NCBI RefSeq assembly: GCF_014649755.1
Contig: NZ_BMTQ01000011.1
Span: forward strand, 124,001 to 188,000
DNA length: 64,000 nucleotides
Reading direction: 5' to 3'
Source: Streptomyces litmocidini
GTDB lineage: Bacteria > Actinomycetota > Actinomycetes > Streptomycetales > Streptomycetaceae
Each line of letters opens with the position of its first letter. Within the stretch, counting starts at the first letter, position 1. The position numbers were made by a program, and so were the translations under genes. The notes beneath the pieces were generated by a model that searched no databases, was not told where the DNA came from, and saw nothing but the letters and a program-made list of their open reading frames with translations. Of the stretch, positions 25,811-34,367 are shown in pieces.

Positions 25811-27658
25811 TCACTTGCTGAAGGCCATCATCGTCTTGACCTGCATCTCGTCCTTGTCGTTGGACGCCGACACACGTCCGCTCGCCACCACGAAGGTGCC
25901 GCTGCCGTAGGCGAAGCTCGCGTCGTAGAAGTTGCTCTCGATCTCGGCGGTCGAGGCCGGGTGCTGGAGCAGGATCTTCGGCGCGCCGCCGGTCGGGGCG
26001 AGGGTGGCGACGGCGCCGCCCTTGTCGTACGACGGGTCCACGTACAGCAGGACCTGCCCGCCCTCCATGCGCAGCGGGGTCATCGGCTGGTCGCCGGGGG
26101 CCTTGGAACGCCACTTGGGCTTGCCGGTGTTCAGGTCGAAGGCGACGACCTCGTTGCCCTTGCCGTAGCCGGTCTCCGTGGCCATGTAGAAGGTGTTCGC
26201 GTCGGCCGCGACGCCCGTGCAGCCCGAGAGGTTCTTGCCGAAGATGACGAAGCTGCCGCCGCACGAGGGCGCGAACTTGTCGTTGCCGCCCTGGATCTGG
26301 GAACGCAGCTTGCCGTTGGCGTTCAGCGCGAAGACGGACCACTTCTTCTGGTCGCGCTGGGTGGCCGAGACGACCAGCGGGTCGACCGAGTAGACCTTGT
26401 CGACCTCCCAGTTCGCCTCCAGCTGGAAGGTGAACCTGGGCTTGCCGGTGGCGGGGTCGACCTCGCCCACCGCCTGGATCTTCTTGGAGGTGCTGCCCGA
26501 CGGGCAGTCCATGGCGGCGATCAGCTTGCTGCCGCCCGCGTAGGCGAAGGGCTTGCAGCCGCTGTCGGGGCTCTTGAAGAGCTGGTGGCCGTCGGCGAGG
26601 GAGAAGCCGTACGCGCTGCTGGAACCGGCGGCGGTGACCGTGTTGCCGCTGATGGCCAGGGTGTTGTCGGAGAAGGCGAAGAAGCCCGTGGCCTTCGGAA
26701 CGGCCTTCTTCCAGCCGGCCTTGCCCGTCTTGAGGTCGACCTTCTGGAGCTGGGTGCACTTGGCGCCGTCCTTGGCGCTCTCGGCGTACCCGAAGACCAT
26801 GGTGCCGTCGGCGGCGGGCTGCGGCGGGGCCGCGCACAGCTCGAACGGCAGGTCGACGTGCCACTTGCGCTTGCCGTCGCCCAGGCCGTAGCCGTCGACG
26901 CCCTTGTACATCGCCTTGACGACGGTGTCGCCGACGATCCACGGGCCGAAGACGTCGGAGCCGTTGCGGGGCAGGTCGACGTCGTTCTTCAGCAGCCAGT
27001 CGACCTTCGCCTCGCCGGCCTGGCGGCCCGCGTTGAGGTCCTCCTCGCCGTTGCCGCCGTCGCCCGTGCCGTCGCCCTGGTCCACCGACTCGGTGGGCTT
27101 GGGGGCGCCGGAGGGGGTGGCCGTGGCGGTGGGCTGCGCGACCGGGTCCTTCTCGTCGTCCCCGCCGACGACGGCCCAGGTCGTGACGGCGGCGACCAGG
27201 ACGGCCGCGGCGGCCACGCCCGCGACGACACCGGTCCGGCCCTTGAACGGACCGCCGCCGGAGGGCGGGGGCGGGGTGGGGGCGCCCTGGTACATGGGCT
27301 GGGTCGGGTGGCCGCCGTAGGGGTTCTGCTGCTGACCGTACGGACCGGGCTGCGGCACCTGGCCGGGCTGGCCCTGCTGCGGGTAGCCGTACGGCTGCGG
27401 CTGACCGTACGGGCCGGGCTGCCCGTACGGACCGGGCTGCGGGGCCTGGCCCGGCTGCTGCGGATATCCGTACCCCGGCTGCGCGGGCTGTCCGTACGGT
27501 CCCGGCGCGGCCGGCGGCGGGGACTGCGGGGCGGGCGGGGTCTGCGGTGCCTGCGGCGGGACCGGCGGGACGGGCGGCATGCCCTGGCCCGGTCCCTGGC
27601 CCGGGTCCTGCGGGGCTCCGAAGCCCCCCGGCGGCTGGTTGCTGGGCGGCTGGGTCAT
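25811..27658 (-). CDS. Membrane-anchored PQQ-like beta-propeller protein (copy 2)
   Basis: The 615-residue paralogue has the same architecture: an MTQPP-type Pro/Gln/Tyr/Gly-rich cytoplasmic tail (about 135 residues), a single span (GVVAGVAAAAVLVAAVTTWAVV) and an acidic linker. The exported propeller has QKVDLKTGKAGWKKAV, FDLNTGKPKWRSKA and similar strands. M 27658 is chosen because MTQPPSNQPPGGFGAPQ matches the start of copy 1, and AAGGGGGAA lies upstream. The low-complexity tail resembles those of actinomycete kinases and septal proteins and may mediate clustering; this is inference. Confidence 0.82.
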   Translation of the reverse strand: MTQPPSNQPPGGFGAPQDPGQGPGQGMPPVPPVPPQAPQTPPAPQSPPPAAPGPYGQPAQPGYGYPQQPGQAPQPGPYGQPGPYGQPQPYGYPQQGQPGQVPQPGPYGQQQNPYGGHPTQPMYQGAPTPPPPSGGGPFKGRTGVVAGVAAAAVLVAAVTTWAVVGGDDEKDPVAQPTATATPSGAPKPTESVDQGDGTGDGGNGEEDLNAGRQAGEAKVDWLLKNDVDLPRNGSDVFGPWIVGDTVVKAMYKGVDGYGLGDGKRKWHVDLPFELCAAPPQPAADGTMVFGYAESAKDGAKCTQLQKVDLKTGKAGWKKAVPKATGFFAFSDNTLAISGNTVTAAGSSSAYGFSLADGHQLFKSPDSGCKPFAYAGGSKLIAAMDCPSGSTSKKIQAVGEVDPATGKPRFTFQLEANWEVDKVYSVDPLVVSATQRDQKKWSVFALNANGKLRSQIQGGNDKFAPSCGGSFVIFGKNLSGCTGVAADANTFYMATETGYGKGNEVVAFDLNTGKPKWRSKAPGDQPMTPLRMEGGQVLLYVDPSYDKGGAVATLAPTGGAPKILLQHPASTAEIESNFYDASFAYGSGTFVVASGRVSASNDKDEMQVKTMMAFSK

Positions 27659-27721
27659 CAGCGGTTCCCCCTTGACGTGAACGGGTTTTCTTTCTACCAC
27701 TCACGCGCTGGCGCAAAAGCG

Positions 27722-27756
27722 ACCGGTCCACCCCTTGTACCCAAGGGAGGACCGGC
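27722..27756 (-). terminator. Hairpin terminator after the ABC-F gene
   Basis: CCGGTCC (27723-27729) pairs with GGACCGG (27749-27755). CCCTTG (27732-27737) pairs with CAAGGG (27742-27747) around a TACC loop. It lies 41 bases beyond the ABC-F stop and upstream of the PQQ gene promoter. Confidence 0.7.
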
Positions 27757-27796
27757 CTGTGATGCCCTCGTTATGCGTCGCGGATGCGAAGTGCGG

Positions 27797-29602
27797 CTAC
27801 GCGTCCTCGGCCAGCTCCAGCCACCGCATCTCCAATTCCTCCCGCTCCCCCGCGAGTTCCCTGAGCTCCGCGTCGAGCTTCGCCACCTTCTCGAAATCGG
27901 TGGCGTCGTCGGCGATCTGCGCGTGCAGCTTCGCCTCCTTGTCGGAGAGCCTGTCGAGCTGGCGCTCGACCTTCTGCAGCTCCTTCTTGGCCGCGCGGGC
28001 GTCGGCGGCGGAGACGCCCTGCTTCTGCTGCGCGGGCGCGGCGGCGGGTGCCGGGACCGACGCCTCGATCATCTTCCGGCGCCGCTCCAGGTACTCGTCG
28101 ATGCCGCGCGGCAGCATCCGCAGGGCCTTGTCGCCGAGCAGCGCGAACGTCCGGTCCGTGGTGCGCTCGAGGAAGAACCGGTCGTGGGAGATGACGATCA
28201 TGGAGCCCGGCCAGCCGTCGAGGAGGTCCTCCAGCTGCGTCAGGGTCTCGATGTCGAGGTCGTTGGTGGGCTCGTCGAGGAAGAGGACGTTCGGCTCGTC
28301 CATCAGCAGGCGCAGCAGCTGGAGGCGGCGGCGCTCACCGCCGGAGAGGTCGCCGACCGGCGTCCACTGCTTCTCCTTGGAGAAGCCGAACTGCTCGCAG
28401 AGCTGTCCGGCCGTCATCTCGCGGCCCTTGCCGAGGTCGACCCGGTCGCGGATCTGCTGGACGGCCTCCAGGACGCGCAGCGTGGCGGGGAGTTCGGTGA
28501 CGTCCTGCGAGAGGTAGGCGAGGCGGACGGTCTTGCCGACGACGATCCTTCCGGCGGCCGGCTGCTTCTCGCCCTGGGTGACGGCCGCCTCGGCGAGCGC
28601 CCGCAGGAGTGAGGTCTTGCCCGCGCCGTTGACGCCGACGAGACCGATGCGGTCACCGGGCCCGAGCTGCCAGGTGAGGTGCTTGAGCAGCTCCTTGGGG
28701 CCGGCGGTGATGCCCACGTCCTCCAGGTCGAAGACCGTCCTGCCGAGGCGGGCGTTGGCGAACTTCATCAGCTCGCTGGTGTCCCGCGGCGGCGGCACGT
28801 CGGCGATCAGCTCGTTCGCGGCCTCGATGCGGTAGCGGGGCTTGGAGGTGCGGGCGGGGGCGCCGCGCCGCAGCCAGGCCAGCTCCTTGCGCATCAGGTT
28901 CTGCCGCTTGGCCTCCTCCGTGGCCGCGATCCGCTCGCGCTCGGCGCGGGCGAAGACGTAGTCGGAGTAGCCGCCCTCGTACTCGTGCACGGCACCGCGC
29001 TGCACGTCCCACATGCGGGTGCAGACCTGGTCGAGGAACCAGCGGTCGTGGGTGACGCAGACGAGCGCCGAGCGGCGGGTCTGGAGGTGGCCGGCGAGCC
29101 AGGCGATGCCCTCGACATCGAGGTGGTTGGTGGGCTCGTCGAGGACGATCAGGTCCTGGTCCTCGATGAGGAGCTTGGCGAGCGCGATGCGCCGCCGCTC
29201 GCCGCCGGAGAGCGGGCCGATGACCGTGTCGAGGCCCTGCTCGAAGCCGGGCAGGTCGAGTCCGCCGAAGAGGCCGGTGAGCACGTCGCGGATCTTGGCG
29301 CTGCCCGCCCACTCGTGGTCGGCCATGACGCCGATGACCTCGTGCCGGATGGTGGCCTTCGGGTCGAGGGAGTCGTGCTGGGTGAGCACCCCGAGGCGGA
29401 GGCCGCCGCTGTGGGTGACGCGGCCGGTGTCGGCCTCCTCCAGCTTGGCGAGCATCCGGATGAGGGTGGTCTTGCCGTCGCCGTTGCGTCCGACGACCCC
29501 GATCCGGTCCCCCTCGGAGACGCCGAGCGAGACCCCGTCGAGCAGGGCACGGGTGCCGTACACCTTGCTGACGGCCTCGACATTGACCAGGTTGACGGCC
29601 AC
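27797..29602 (-). CDS. ABC-F family ATPase (Uup-like)
   Basis: This 601-residue soluble protein has two ABC domains and no membrane spans. Walker A sequences are GRNGDGKTT and GVNGAGKTS, both halves have LSGGERRR signatures, and LDEPTNHLD and LDEPTNDLD are the Walker B regions. A charged linker follows the first domain, and a C-terminal coiled coil (KKELQKVERQLDRLSDKEAKL) is typical of Uup. ABC-F proteins act on ribosomes, as translation factors or antibiotic-resistance proteins. The housekeeping-like context favours a translation or DNA-repair role over resistance. GTG 29602 has AGGAG six bases upstream. Confidence 0.9.
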   Translation of the reverse strand: MAVNLVNVEAVSKVYGTRALLDGVSLGVSEGDRIGVVGRNGDGKTTLIRMLAKLEEADTGRVTHSGGLRLGVLTQHDSLDPKATIRHEVIGVMADHEWAGSAKIRDVLTGLFGGLDLPGFEQGLDTVIGPLSGGERRRIALAKLLIEDQDLIVLDEPTNHLDVEGIAWLAGHLQTRRSALVCVTHDRWFLDQVCTRMWDVQRGAVHEYEGGYSDYVFARAERERIAATEEAKRQNLMRKELAWLRRGAPARTSKPRYRIEAANELIADVPPPRDTSELMKFANARLGRTVFDLEDVGITAGPKELLKHLTWQLGPGDRIGLVGVNGAGKTSLLRALAEAAVTQGEKQPAAGRIVVGKTVRLAYLSQDVTELPATLRVLEAVQQIRDRVDLGKGREMTAGQLCEQFGFSKEKQWTPVGDLSGGERRRLQLLRLLMDEPNVLFLDEPTNDLDIETLTQLEDLLDGWPGSMIVISHDRFFLERTTDRTFALLGDKALRMLPRGIDEYLERRRKMIEASVPAPAAAPAQQKQGVSAADARAAKKELQKVERQLDRLSDKEAKLHAQIADDATDFEKVAKLDAELRELAGEREELEMRWLELAEDA

Positions 29603-29873
29603 GTTCACTCCTGTACGGGGGATCGATCGACGTCCAAGGGTACGTCGCCGCACTCTCGCCGCCCGACCGGTGGACCCCGCCCCGGATCGCCGTCGAGCCG
29701 GTGGCCGGGGCCGTCGTCCACAGCACGGCGGCCCCGCCGGCCGGGGCCGGGTCGCACGGCCACGAGCACGCCGCCGCGACGGTCGCCACGACGGCCTCGT
29801 CCTCCCCGGACCGGCCACGGTGCCCACCCCCGACCCGGAGGCCTCGTCGTCCTCCGCGGAGGCCGGGCGGCCG
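29603..29873. other. Gap between acyltransferase and ABC-F genes
   Basis: These 271 bases must contain the ABC-F promoter. I find no hairpin, operator or gene with normal codon bias. The open frames here are unbiased and GC-driven. Confidence 0.4.
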
Positions 29874-31166
29874 TCATCGCGACCCGATCCGCCCCGCCCG
29901 CTCGACGAGCAGCCAGCCCGCCAGGGCCAGGCCGACGGCCGCCGGGGCCGTGACCGGGACGGCGATCAGCGTCGCCGCGTGGCCGTCGAGGAGCCCGCCG
30001 AAGCCCGTCAGGGACAGCCCCAGGACGCCGAAGAGGGCGAGGGTGATGCCGAGGGCGGCGAGGGGGCCGCCCTCGCCGGTCGCCGGGGCGGCCGGGACCG
30101 GGGCCTCGAAGCGGCGGAAGACGGCGACGAGCAGGGCGGTGAGCAGGCCCGCCGCGAGGAACCTCGGCAGCACCTGGGCCCACCAGGCACCGGAGGCGGG
30201 GGCCGGGAGCCCCACGCCGAGGCCGAGCATCGCCCCGTACACGCCGAGCATGGCCGTCAGGTGCCACAGGAACGCCGTCATCGCGATCCCGTTGGCGGCG
30301 ACCACCGTCCGCCACACCCCGGCACGGGCGACGAGCCGCGCGCCCGGGCCCCTCAGCAGCTCGACCGCGCCGACCAGCCACAGCCCGTGGCAGAGCAGGG
30401 CGAGGGTCGGCGGGGCCATGTTCGACACCTTCTCCCCGGGCATGCCCACCATCGACAGCGGGTACGGCCCGAGGGCGACCAGCGCGGTCGCGCCGACGAG
30501 GCCCGCGGCGGCGAGCGCGGCCGGGCGGCGGATCATGCCGTCGGCGCGGAGGAAGCCGAGCTGGTGGACGGCGAGCCACACGAAGGCGAAGTTCAGGAAC
30601 TCGACGAAGGGGACGTCCGCCGCGAACCGCAGCACGTCCACCGCGACCGCGCCGCCGGCGAGCGCGCCGAACGCGCCCCAGCCCCACCGCTCGTGCAGCC
30701 GCAGCAGCGGCGGCGTGAAGGCCACCATCGCGAGGTAGATCCCGATGAACCACAGCGGCTGCGTGACGAGCCGCAGCGCGACCCCGGCGAGTCCCCCGTC
30801 GGCGCCGGACAGCTGGAGCACCAGCGCGGCCGCGCCCCACACCCCGACGAACACCATCGTCGGCCGCAGCAGCCGCTGGAGCCGGGCCCGCAGGAAGGCC
30901 GCGTACCGGGGGCGGGAGCGGTGGGCGAGGGCGTGCGAGAAGCCGCCGACGAAGAAGAACACCGGCATCACCTGGAACGCCCAGGTCACCACCTGGAGCT
31001 CCGGCACGACGGCGAGGAGGTTCCCGACCTGCCCGTCGGCGGTGACGGCCGCCATCAGCCAGTGGCCGAGGACGACGACCGCGAGCGAGGCGACCCGGAG
31101 CAGGTCGACGTACCGGTCCCGCGACGCCGGCGTGGCGGCGGCGAGTTCACGCGCGCTGATTCCCAT
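29874..31166 (-). CDS. Acyltransferase-3 family integral membrane protein
   Basis: The 430-residue protein has about ten hydrophobic spans and opens with RDRYVDLLRVASLAVVVLGHWL, the family motif with the catalytic His. FQVMPVFFFVGGFSHALAHR follows. Such proteins O-acylate surface sugars, lipids or antibiotics using cytoplasmic acyl donors. No sugar-biosynthesis genes adjoin, so the acceptor is unknown. ATG 31166 gives a short cytoplasmic head before the first span. Confidence 0.85.
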   Translation of the reverse strand: MGISARELAAATPASRDRYVDLLRVASLAVVVLGHWLMAAVTADGQVGNLLAVVPELQVVTWAFQVMPVFFFVGGFSHALAHRSRPRYAAFLRARLQRLLRPTMVFVGVWGAAALVLQLSGADGGLAGVALRLVTQPLWFIGIYLAMVAFTPPLLRLHERWGWGAFGALAGGAVAVDVLRFAADVPFVEFLNFAFVWLAVHQLGFLRADGMIRRPAALAAAGLVGATALVALGPYPLSMVGMPGEKVSNMAPPTLALLCHGLWLVGAVELLRGPGARLVARAGVWRTVVAANGIAMTAFLWHLTAMLGVYGAMLGLGVGLPAPASGAWWAQVLPRFLAAGLLTALLVAVFRRFEAPVPAAPATGEGGPLAALGITLALFGVLGLSLTGFGGLLDGHAATLIAVPVTAPAAVGLALAGWLLVERAGRIGSR

Positions 31167-31437
31167 GCGGGTACGGTCCCGCGACCTCCCGGTCCGCCGT
31201 CAGGGCGCGCATACTCAAACCGGTGGCTGAGTACGGGGGACCGGGCGGCGCGCGGTGCGGAACGGGTTCCGGGCTCCGGCGGTGCGGACGTGGCGCCCCG
31301 CCCCGCGCGACGCGCTGCCAACCGGCTCCATGGCGTCGGCCACGCGGGCGACCTCCCGGCCACGGCTGCCGCGCTCCCCGGCCGGTGAACCGCCAGCCTC
31401 TCCTCAGACCACCCGCACCCCCCACGAGGAGAAGCCC
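31167..31437. other. Divergent gap between acyltransferase and SMP-30-like genes
   Basis: These 271 bases hold both divergent promoters. A GAGGAG ribosome site (31426-31431) precedes the plus-strand ATG 31438. No palindrome or further gene is convincing. Confidence 0.4.
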
Positions 31438-32415
31438 ATGTCGAGACGCCCACGTCTGGTCGCCGTCGCCGTCGCCACCGCGGCCCTCACCCTGCTCGCC
31501 GCCGGCCCGGCGTCGGCCGGCGACCCGACCGTGACCCATCCCCGCGTCGTCGCCCACTTCGACTTCGGCCGGGGGGAGACCCCGGAGAACATCGCCCTGG
31601 AGCCGGACGGCTCCGCCCTGCTGACCTTCGCCTTCGCCCACAAGGTGGTGCGGGTCGGCAAGGACGGGTCCGGACCGACGGAGATCGCGACCCTCCCCGC
31701 GGTGACCGACCCCTCGGGGGCCCTCGTCACGGGCCTCGCCCGCGCCCACGACGGCACCCTGTACGTCGCCTACGTCACCGGCACCGAGGAGGAGAACGGC
31801 GTCTGGCGCATCCGCCCCGACGGCGGCGCGCCCCAGCGGGTCGTGAAGGTGCCCGTCGACGGCTTTCCCAACGGCCTCGCCCTCGACGAGAGGTGCGGCA
31901 CCCTGTACGTCGCCGACTCGGCGCGGGGCGTCGTGTGGACCGCGCCGGTGCCGGACGAGGGCGACGAGGTGGACGCGACGGTCTGGGCCGGCGGCCCGGC
32001 CCTCCGGCCGACCGCGGCGCTGCCCTTCGGCGCCAACGGCCTCAAGCTCCACCACGGCGCGGTCTGGGTGTCCAACACCGCCCTCGGCACCCTGCTCCGC
32101 ATCCCGTTCGAGAAGGACCGCACCGCGGGGGCGATCGAGACCAGGGCGACCGGACTCACCGGGATCGACGACTTCGCCTTCGCGGGGCACGGCGACACGG
32201 CCCTCGCCGCGCTGAACACGCCGAGCAAGCTCGAACTCGTCCGGCACGACGGCACCCACAAGACCGTCCTCACCGGCACGGACGGCCTGTCCAACCCGAC
32301 CTCGGTGGCGGTGCGCGCCAAGACCGTCTACGTGCCCAGCGCGTCCTACTTCGCCCCTGCGGGGCAGAAGGACCCGAACCTCCTCCTGGCCCGCGTCTCC
32401 AGGAACAAGCTCTAG
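31438..32415 (+). CDS. Secreted SMP-30/gluconolactonase-like beta-propeller protein
   Basis: The 325-residue protein has a 27-residue signal peptide (MSRRPRLVAVAVATAALTLL to AGPASA). A six-bladed propeller follows, with SMP-30/NHL-like strands: PENIALEPDGSALLTF, GLARAHDGTLYVAY, FPNGLALDERCGTLYVADS and FGANGLKLHHGAVWVSNT. The N/D and E residues of these loops resemble the metal site of lactonases. Activity is not proved; an extracellular sugar-lactone hydrolase or binding role is plausible. The start is fixed by GAGGAG and the signal peptide. It is convergent with ispE. Confidence 0.82.
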   Translation: MSRRPRLVAVAVATAALTLLAAGPASAGDPTVTHPRVVAHFDFGRGETPENIALEPDGSALLTFAFAHKVVRVGKDGSGPTEIATLPAVTDPSGALVTGLARAHDGTLYVAYVTGTEEENGVWRIRPDGGAPQRVVKVPVDGFPNGLALDERCGTLYVADSARGVVWTAPVPDEGDEVDATVWAGGPALRPTAALPFGANGLKLHHGAVWVSNTALGTLLRIPFEKDRTAGAIETRATGLTGIDDFAFAGHGDTALAALNTPSKLELVRHDGTHKTVLTGTDGLSNPTSVAVRAKTVYVPSASYFAPAGQKDPNLLLARVSRNKL

Positions 32416-32448
32416 GGGACGCCTTGCCGACCGGGCCGGGCTCTCGGG

Positions 32449-33354
32449 TCAGCCCCGGCCCAGGACGACCGCGCCCGGCGCCGGGGACGTCGCCGTGCGG
32501 GCCGTGCGGCAGGTGCCCGAGGCGGTGAGGGCGGCGGCGACCGCGGTCGCCGCCTCCGCGTCCTTCACCAGGAACGCCGTCGTCGGGCCCGAGCCGGAGA
32601 CCAGGGCCGCGAGGGCGCCCGCGTCGGTGCCGGCCGCCAGGGTCGCGGCGAGCGAGGGCCGCAGGGAGAGCGCCGGGGCCTGGAGGTCGTTGGCGAGGGT
32701 GGCGGCGAGCGCGGCGGTGTCGCCGGTCGCCAGGGCCTCCAGGAGGGCCGGCGAAGCGGCCGGCTCGGGGATGTCCACGCCCTCCGCGAGGCGGTCGAAC
32801 TCGCCGAACACCACGGGGGTCGAGAGCCCGCCGTCGGCGACGGCGAACACCCAGTGGAAGGTGCCGCCGACCGGAAGCCCCGTCAGCCTCTCGCCGCGCC
32901 CGGTGCCGAGCGCCGCCCCGCCGACGAGGCTGAACGGCACGTCGGAGCCGAGTTCCGCGCAGATCTCCAGGAGCACGTCCCGGGGCGTGTCGAGGCCCCA
33001 GAGCGCGTCGCAGGCGAGCAGCGCGCCCGCCCCGTCCGCGCTGCCGCCGGCCATGCCTCCGGCGACCGGGATGTCCTTCTCGATGTGCAGGTGCACGTCG
33101 GGGGCGATGCCGTGCCGGGCGGCGAGCAGCTCGGCGGCGCGCGCGGCCAGGTTGGTGCGGTCCAGCGGCACCTTGTCGGCGTCCGGGCCCTCGCAGGTGA
33201 CCGTCAGCGCCTCGGCGGGGGTGGCGGTCACCTCGTCGTACAGGGAGACGGCGAGGAAGACGTTCGCCAGGTCGTGGAAGCCGTCGGGGCGGGCCGCGCC
33301 GACGGCGAGCTGTGCGTTGACCTTGGCGGGAACCCGTACGGTCACGCCGCTCAT
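32449..33354 (-). CDS. ispE: 4-diphosphocytidyl-2-C-methyl-D-erythritol kinase
   Basis: The 301-residue GHMP kinase phosphorylates CDP-ME in the MEP isoprenoid pathway. The start VRVPAKVNAQLAVG, the ATP loop PVAGGMAGGSADGAGALLA and the C-terminal GSGPTTAFLV are typical. ATG 33354 overlaps the ksgA stop by four bases, giving the coupled pair ksgA-ispE that is common in actinobacteria. Confidence 0.96.
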   Translation of the reverse strand: MSGVTVRVPAKVNAQLAVGAARPDGFHDLANVFLAVSLYDEVTATPAEALTVTCEGPDADKVPLDRTNLAARAAELLAARHGIAPDVHLHIEKDIPVAGGMAGGSADGAGALLACDALWGLDTPRDVLLEICAELGSDVPFSLVGGAALGTGRGERLTGLPVGGTFHWVFAVADGGLSTPVVFGEFDRLAEGVDIPEPAASPALLEALATGDTAALAATLANDLQAPALSLRPSLAATLAAGTDAGALAALVSGSGPTTAFLVKDAEAATAVAAALTASGTCRTARTATSPAPGAVVLGRG

Positions 33355-34247
33355 GCCGTCGCCTCCGGCGTGTTCACCGGCTTGTTCTCCGCGATCCGCG
33401 CGAACTCCTCCACCGTCAGCGACTCGCCCCGCGCCTGCGGCGAGATCCCGGCCTTCACGAGGGCCTCCTCCGCGGCCGCGGGCGAGCCCGCCCAGGTCGC
33501 GAGGGCCGCGCGCAGGGTCTTGCGGCGCTGTGCGAAGGCCGCGTCGACGGCCGCGAAGACCTCCTGGCGGCTCGCGGTGGTGGGGAGGGGTTCGGTGCGG
33601 CGGACGAGGGAGACGAGACCCGAGTCGACGTTCGGCGCGGGCCAGAAGACGTTGCGGCCGATGGCCCCGGCGCGCTTGACCTCCGCGTACCAGTTGGCCT
33701 TGACGGAGGGGACCCCGTACACCTTGTTGCCGGGCTTGGCGGCGAGCCGGTCGGCGACCTCGGCCTGGACCATGACGAGGGTCCGCTCGATGGTCGGGAA
33801 CCGCTCCAGCATGTGGAGCAGGACGGGCACGGCCACGTTGTACGGCAGGTTCGCGACGAGCGCGGTGGGCGGCGGGCCCGGGAGCTCCTCGACGTGCATG
33901 GCGTCGGAGTGGACGAGCGCGAAGCGGTCCTTCTTCTGCGGCATGCGGGCGGCGATGGTGGCCGGGAGCGCGGCGGCGAGGACGTCGTCGATCTCGACGG
34001 CCGTCACGCGGTCGGCGGCCTCCAGGAGGGCCAGGGTGAGGGAGCCGAGCCCGGGGCCCACCTCCACGACCACGTCCTCGGGCCGCACCTCGGCCGTGCG
34101 GACGATCCGCCGGACGGTGTTGGCGTCGATGACGAAGTTCTGGCCCTTCTGCTTCGTGGGGCGCACGCCGAGGGCGGCGGCCAGCTCACGGATGTCGGCG
34201 GGGCCGAGGAGGGCGTCGGGGCTTTCGGGGCCGGTGGTGGTGCTCAC
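33351..34247 (-). CDS. ksgA: 16S rRNA (adenine1518-N6/adenine1519-N6)-dimethyltransferase
   Basis: The 298-residue KsgA/RsmA enzyme dimethylates two adjacent adenines near the 3' end of 16S rRNA during 30S assembly. Features are RPTKQKGQNFVID, the SAM motif VVEVGPGLGSLTLAL and the catalytic NLPYN (ALVANLPYNVAVP). GTG 34247 has no ribosome site. TACGCT (34259-34254) ends 6 bases upstream, implying a leaderless transcript that also covers ispE. A tandem repeat lies just upstream. Confidence 0.95.
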   Translation of the reverse strand: MSTTTGPESPDALLGPADIRELAAALGVRPTKQKGQNFVIDANTVRRIVRTAEVRPEDVVVEVGPGLGSLTLALLEAADRVTAVEIDDVLAAALPATIAARMPQKKDRFALVHSDAMHVEELPGPPPTALVANLPYNVAVPVLLHMLERFPTIERTLVMVQAEVADRLAAKPGNKVYGVPSVKANWYAEVKRAGAIGRNVFWPAPNVDSGLVSLVRRTEPLPTTASRQEVFAAVDAAFAQRRKTLRAALATWAGSPAAAEEALVKAGISPQARGESLTVEEFARIAENKPVNTPEATA

Positions 34248-34253
34248 CGGTAC

Positions 34254-34259
34254 AGCGTA
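34254..34259 (-). promoter_or_regulatory. Putative leaderless -10 hexamer for ksgA-ispE
   Basis: TACGCT on the minus strand lies 6 bases before GTG 34247, without a Shine-Dalgarno sequence. Confidence 0.5.
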
Positions 34260-34285
34260 CGGGGCCCCGGTGCGGCCGACCTACG

Positions 34286-34366
34286 GCTCACCGGTCCGGC
34301 CCCGTCCGCCGGCGGGCTCACCGGTCCGGCCCCGTCCGCCGGCGGGCCCACCGGTCCGGCCGCGCG
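34286..34366. repeat. 30-bp tandem repeat between ksgA and rpf
   Basis: The 30-bp unit, starting GCTCACCGGTCCGGCCCCGT, is repeated exactly at 34286-34315 and 34316-34345. A diverged third copy runs to about 34366. The related string GCTCACCGGTACAG occurs at the ksgA start (34242-34255) and again at the rpf stop (34366-34379), so the array seems to have grown from these flanks. It sits between the rpf stop and the ksgA promoter. Confidence 0.85.
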
Positions 34367-34367
34367 C

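Noticed and set aside
27797..29602. An antibiotic-resistance ABC-F gene
   Set aside because: The Uup-like C-terminal coiled coil and neutral neighbourhood give no sign of an antibiotic cluster. The resistance role was not claimed.
34286..34366. A CRISPR array or integron-like repeat
   Set aside because: The units abut without spacers and only two are exact. It is a plain tandem repeat; no cas genes are present.
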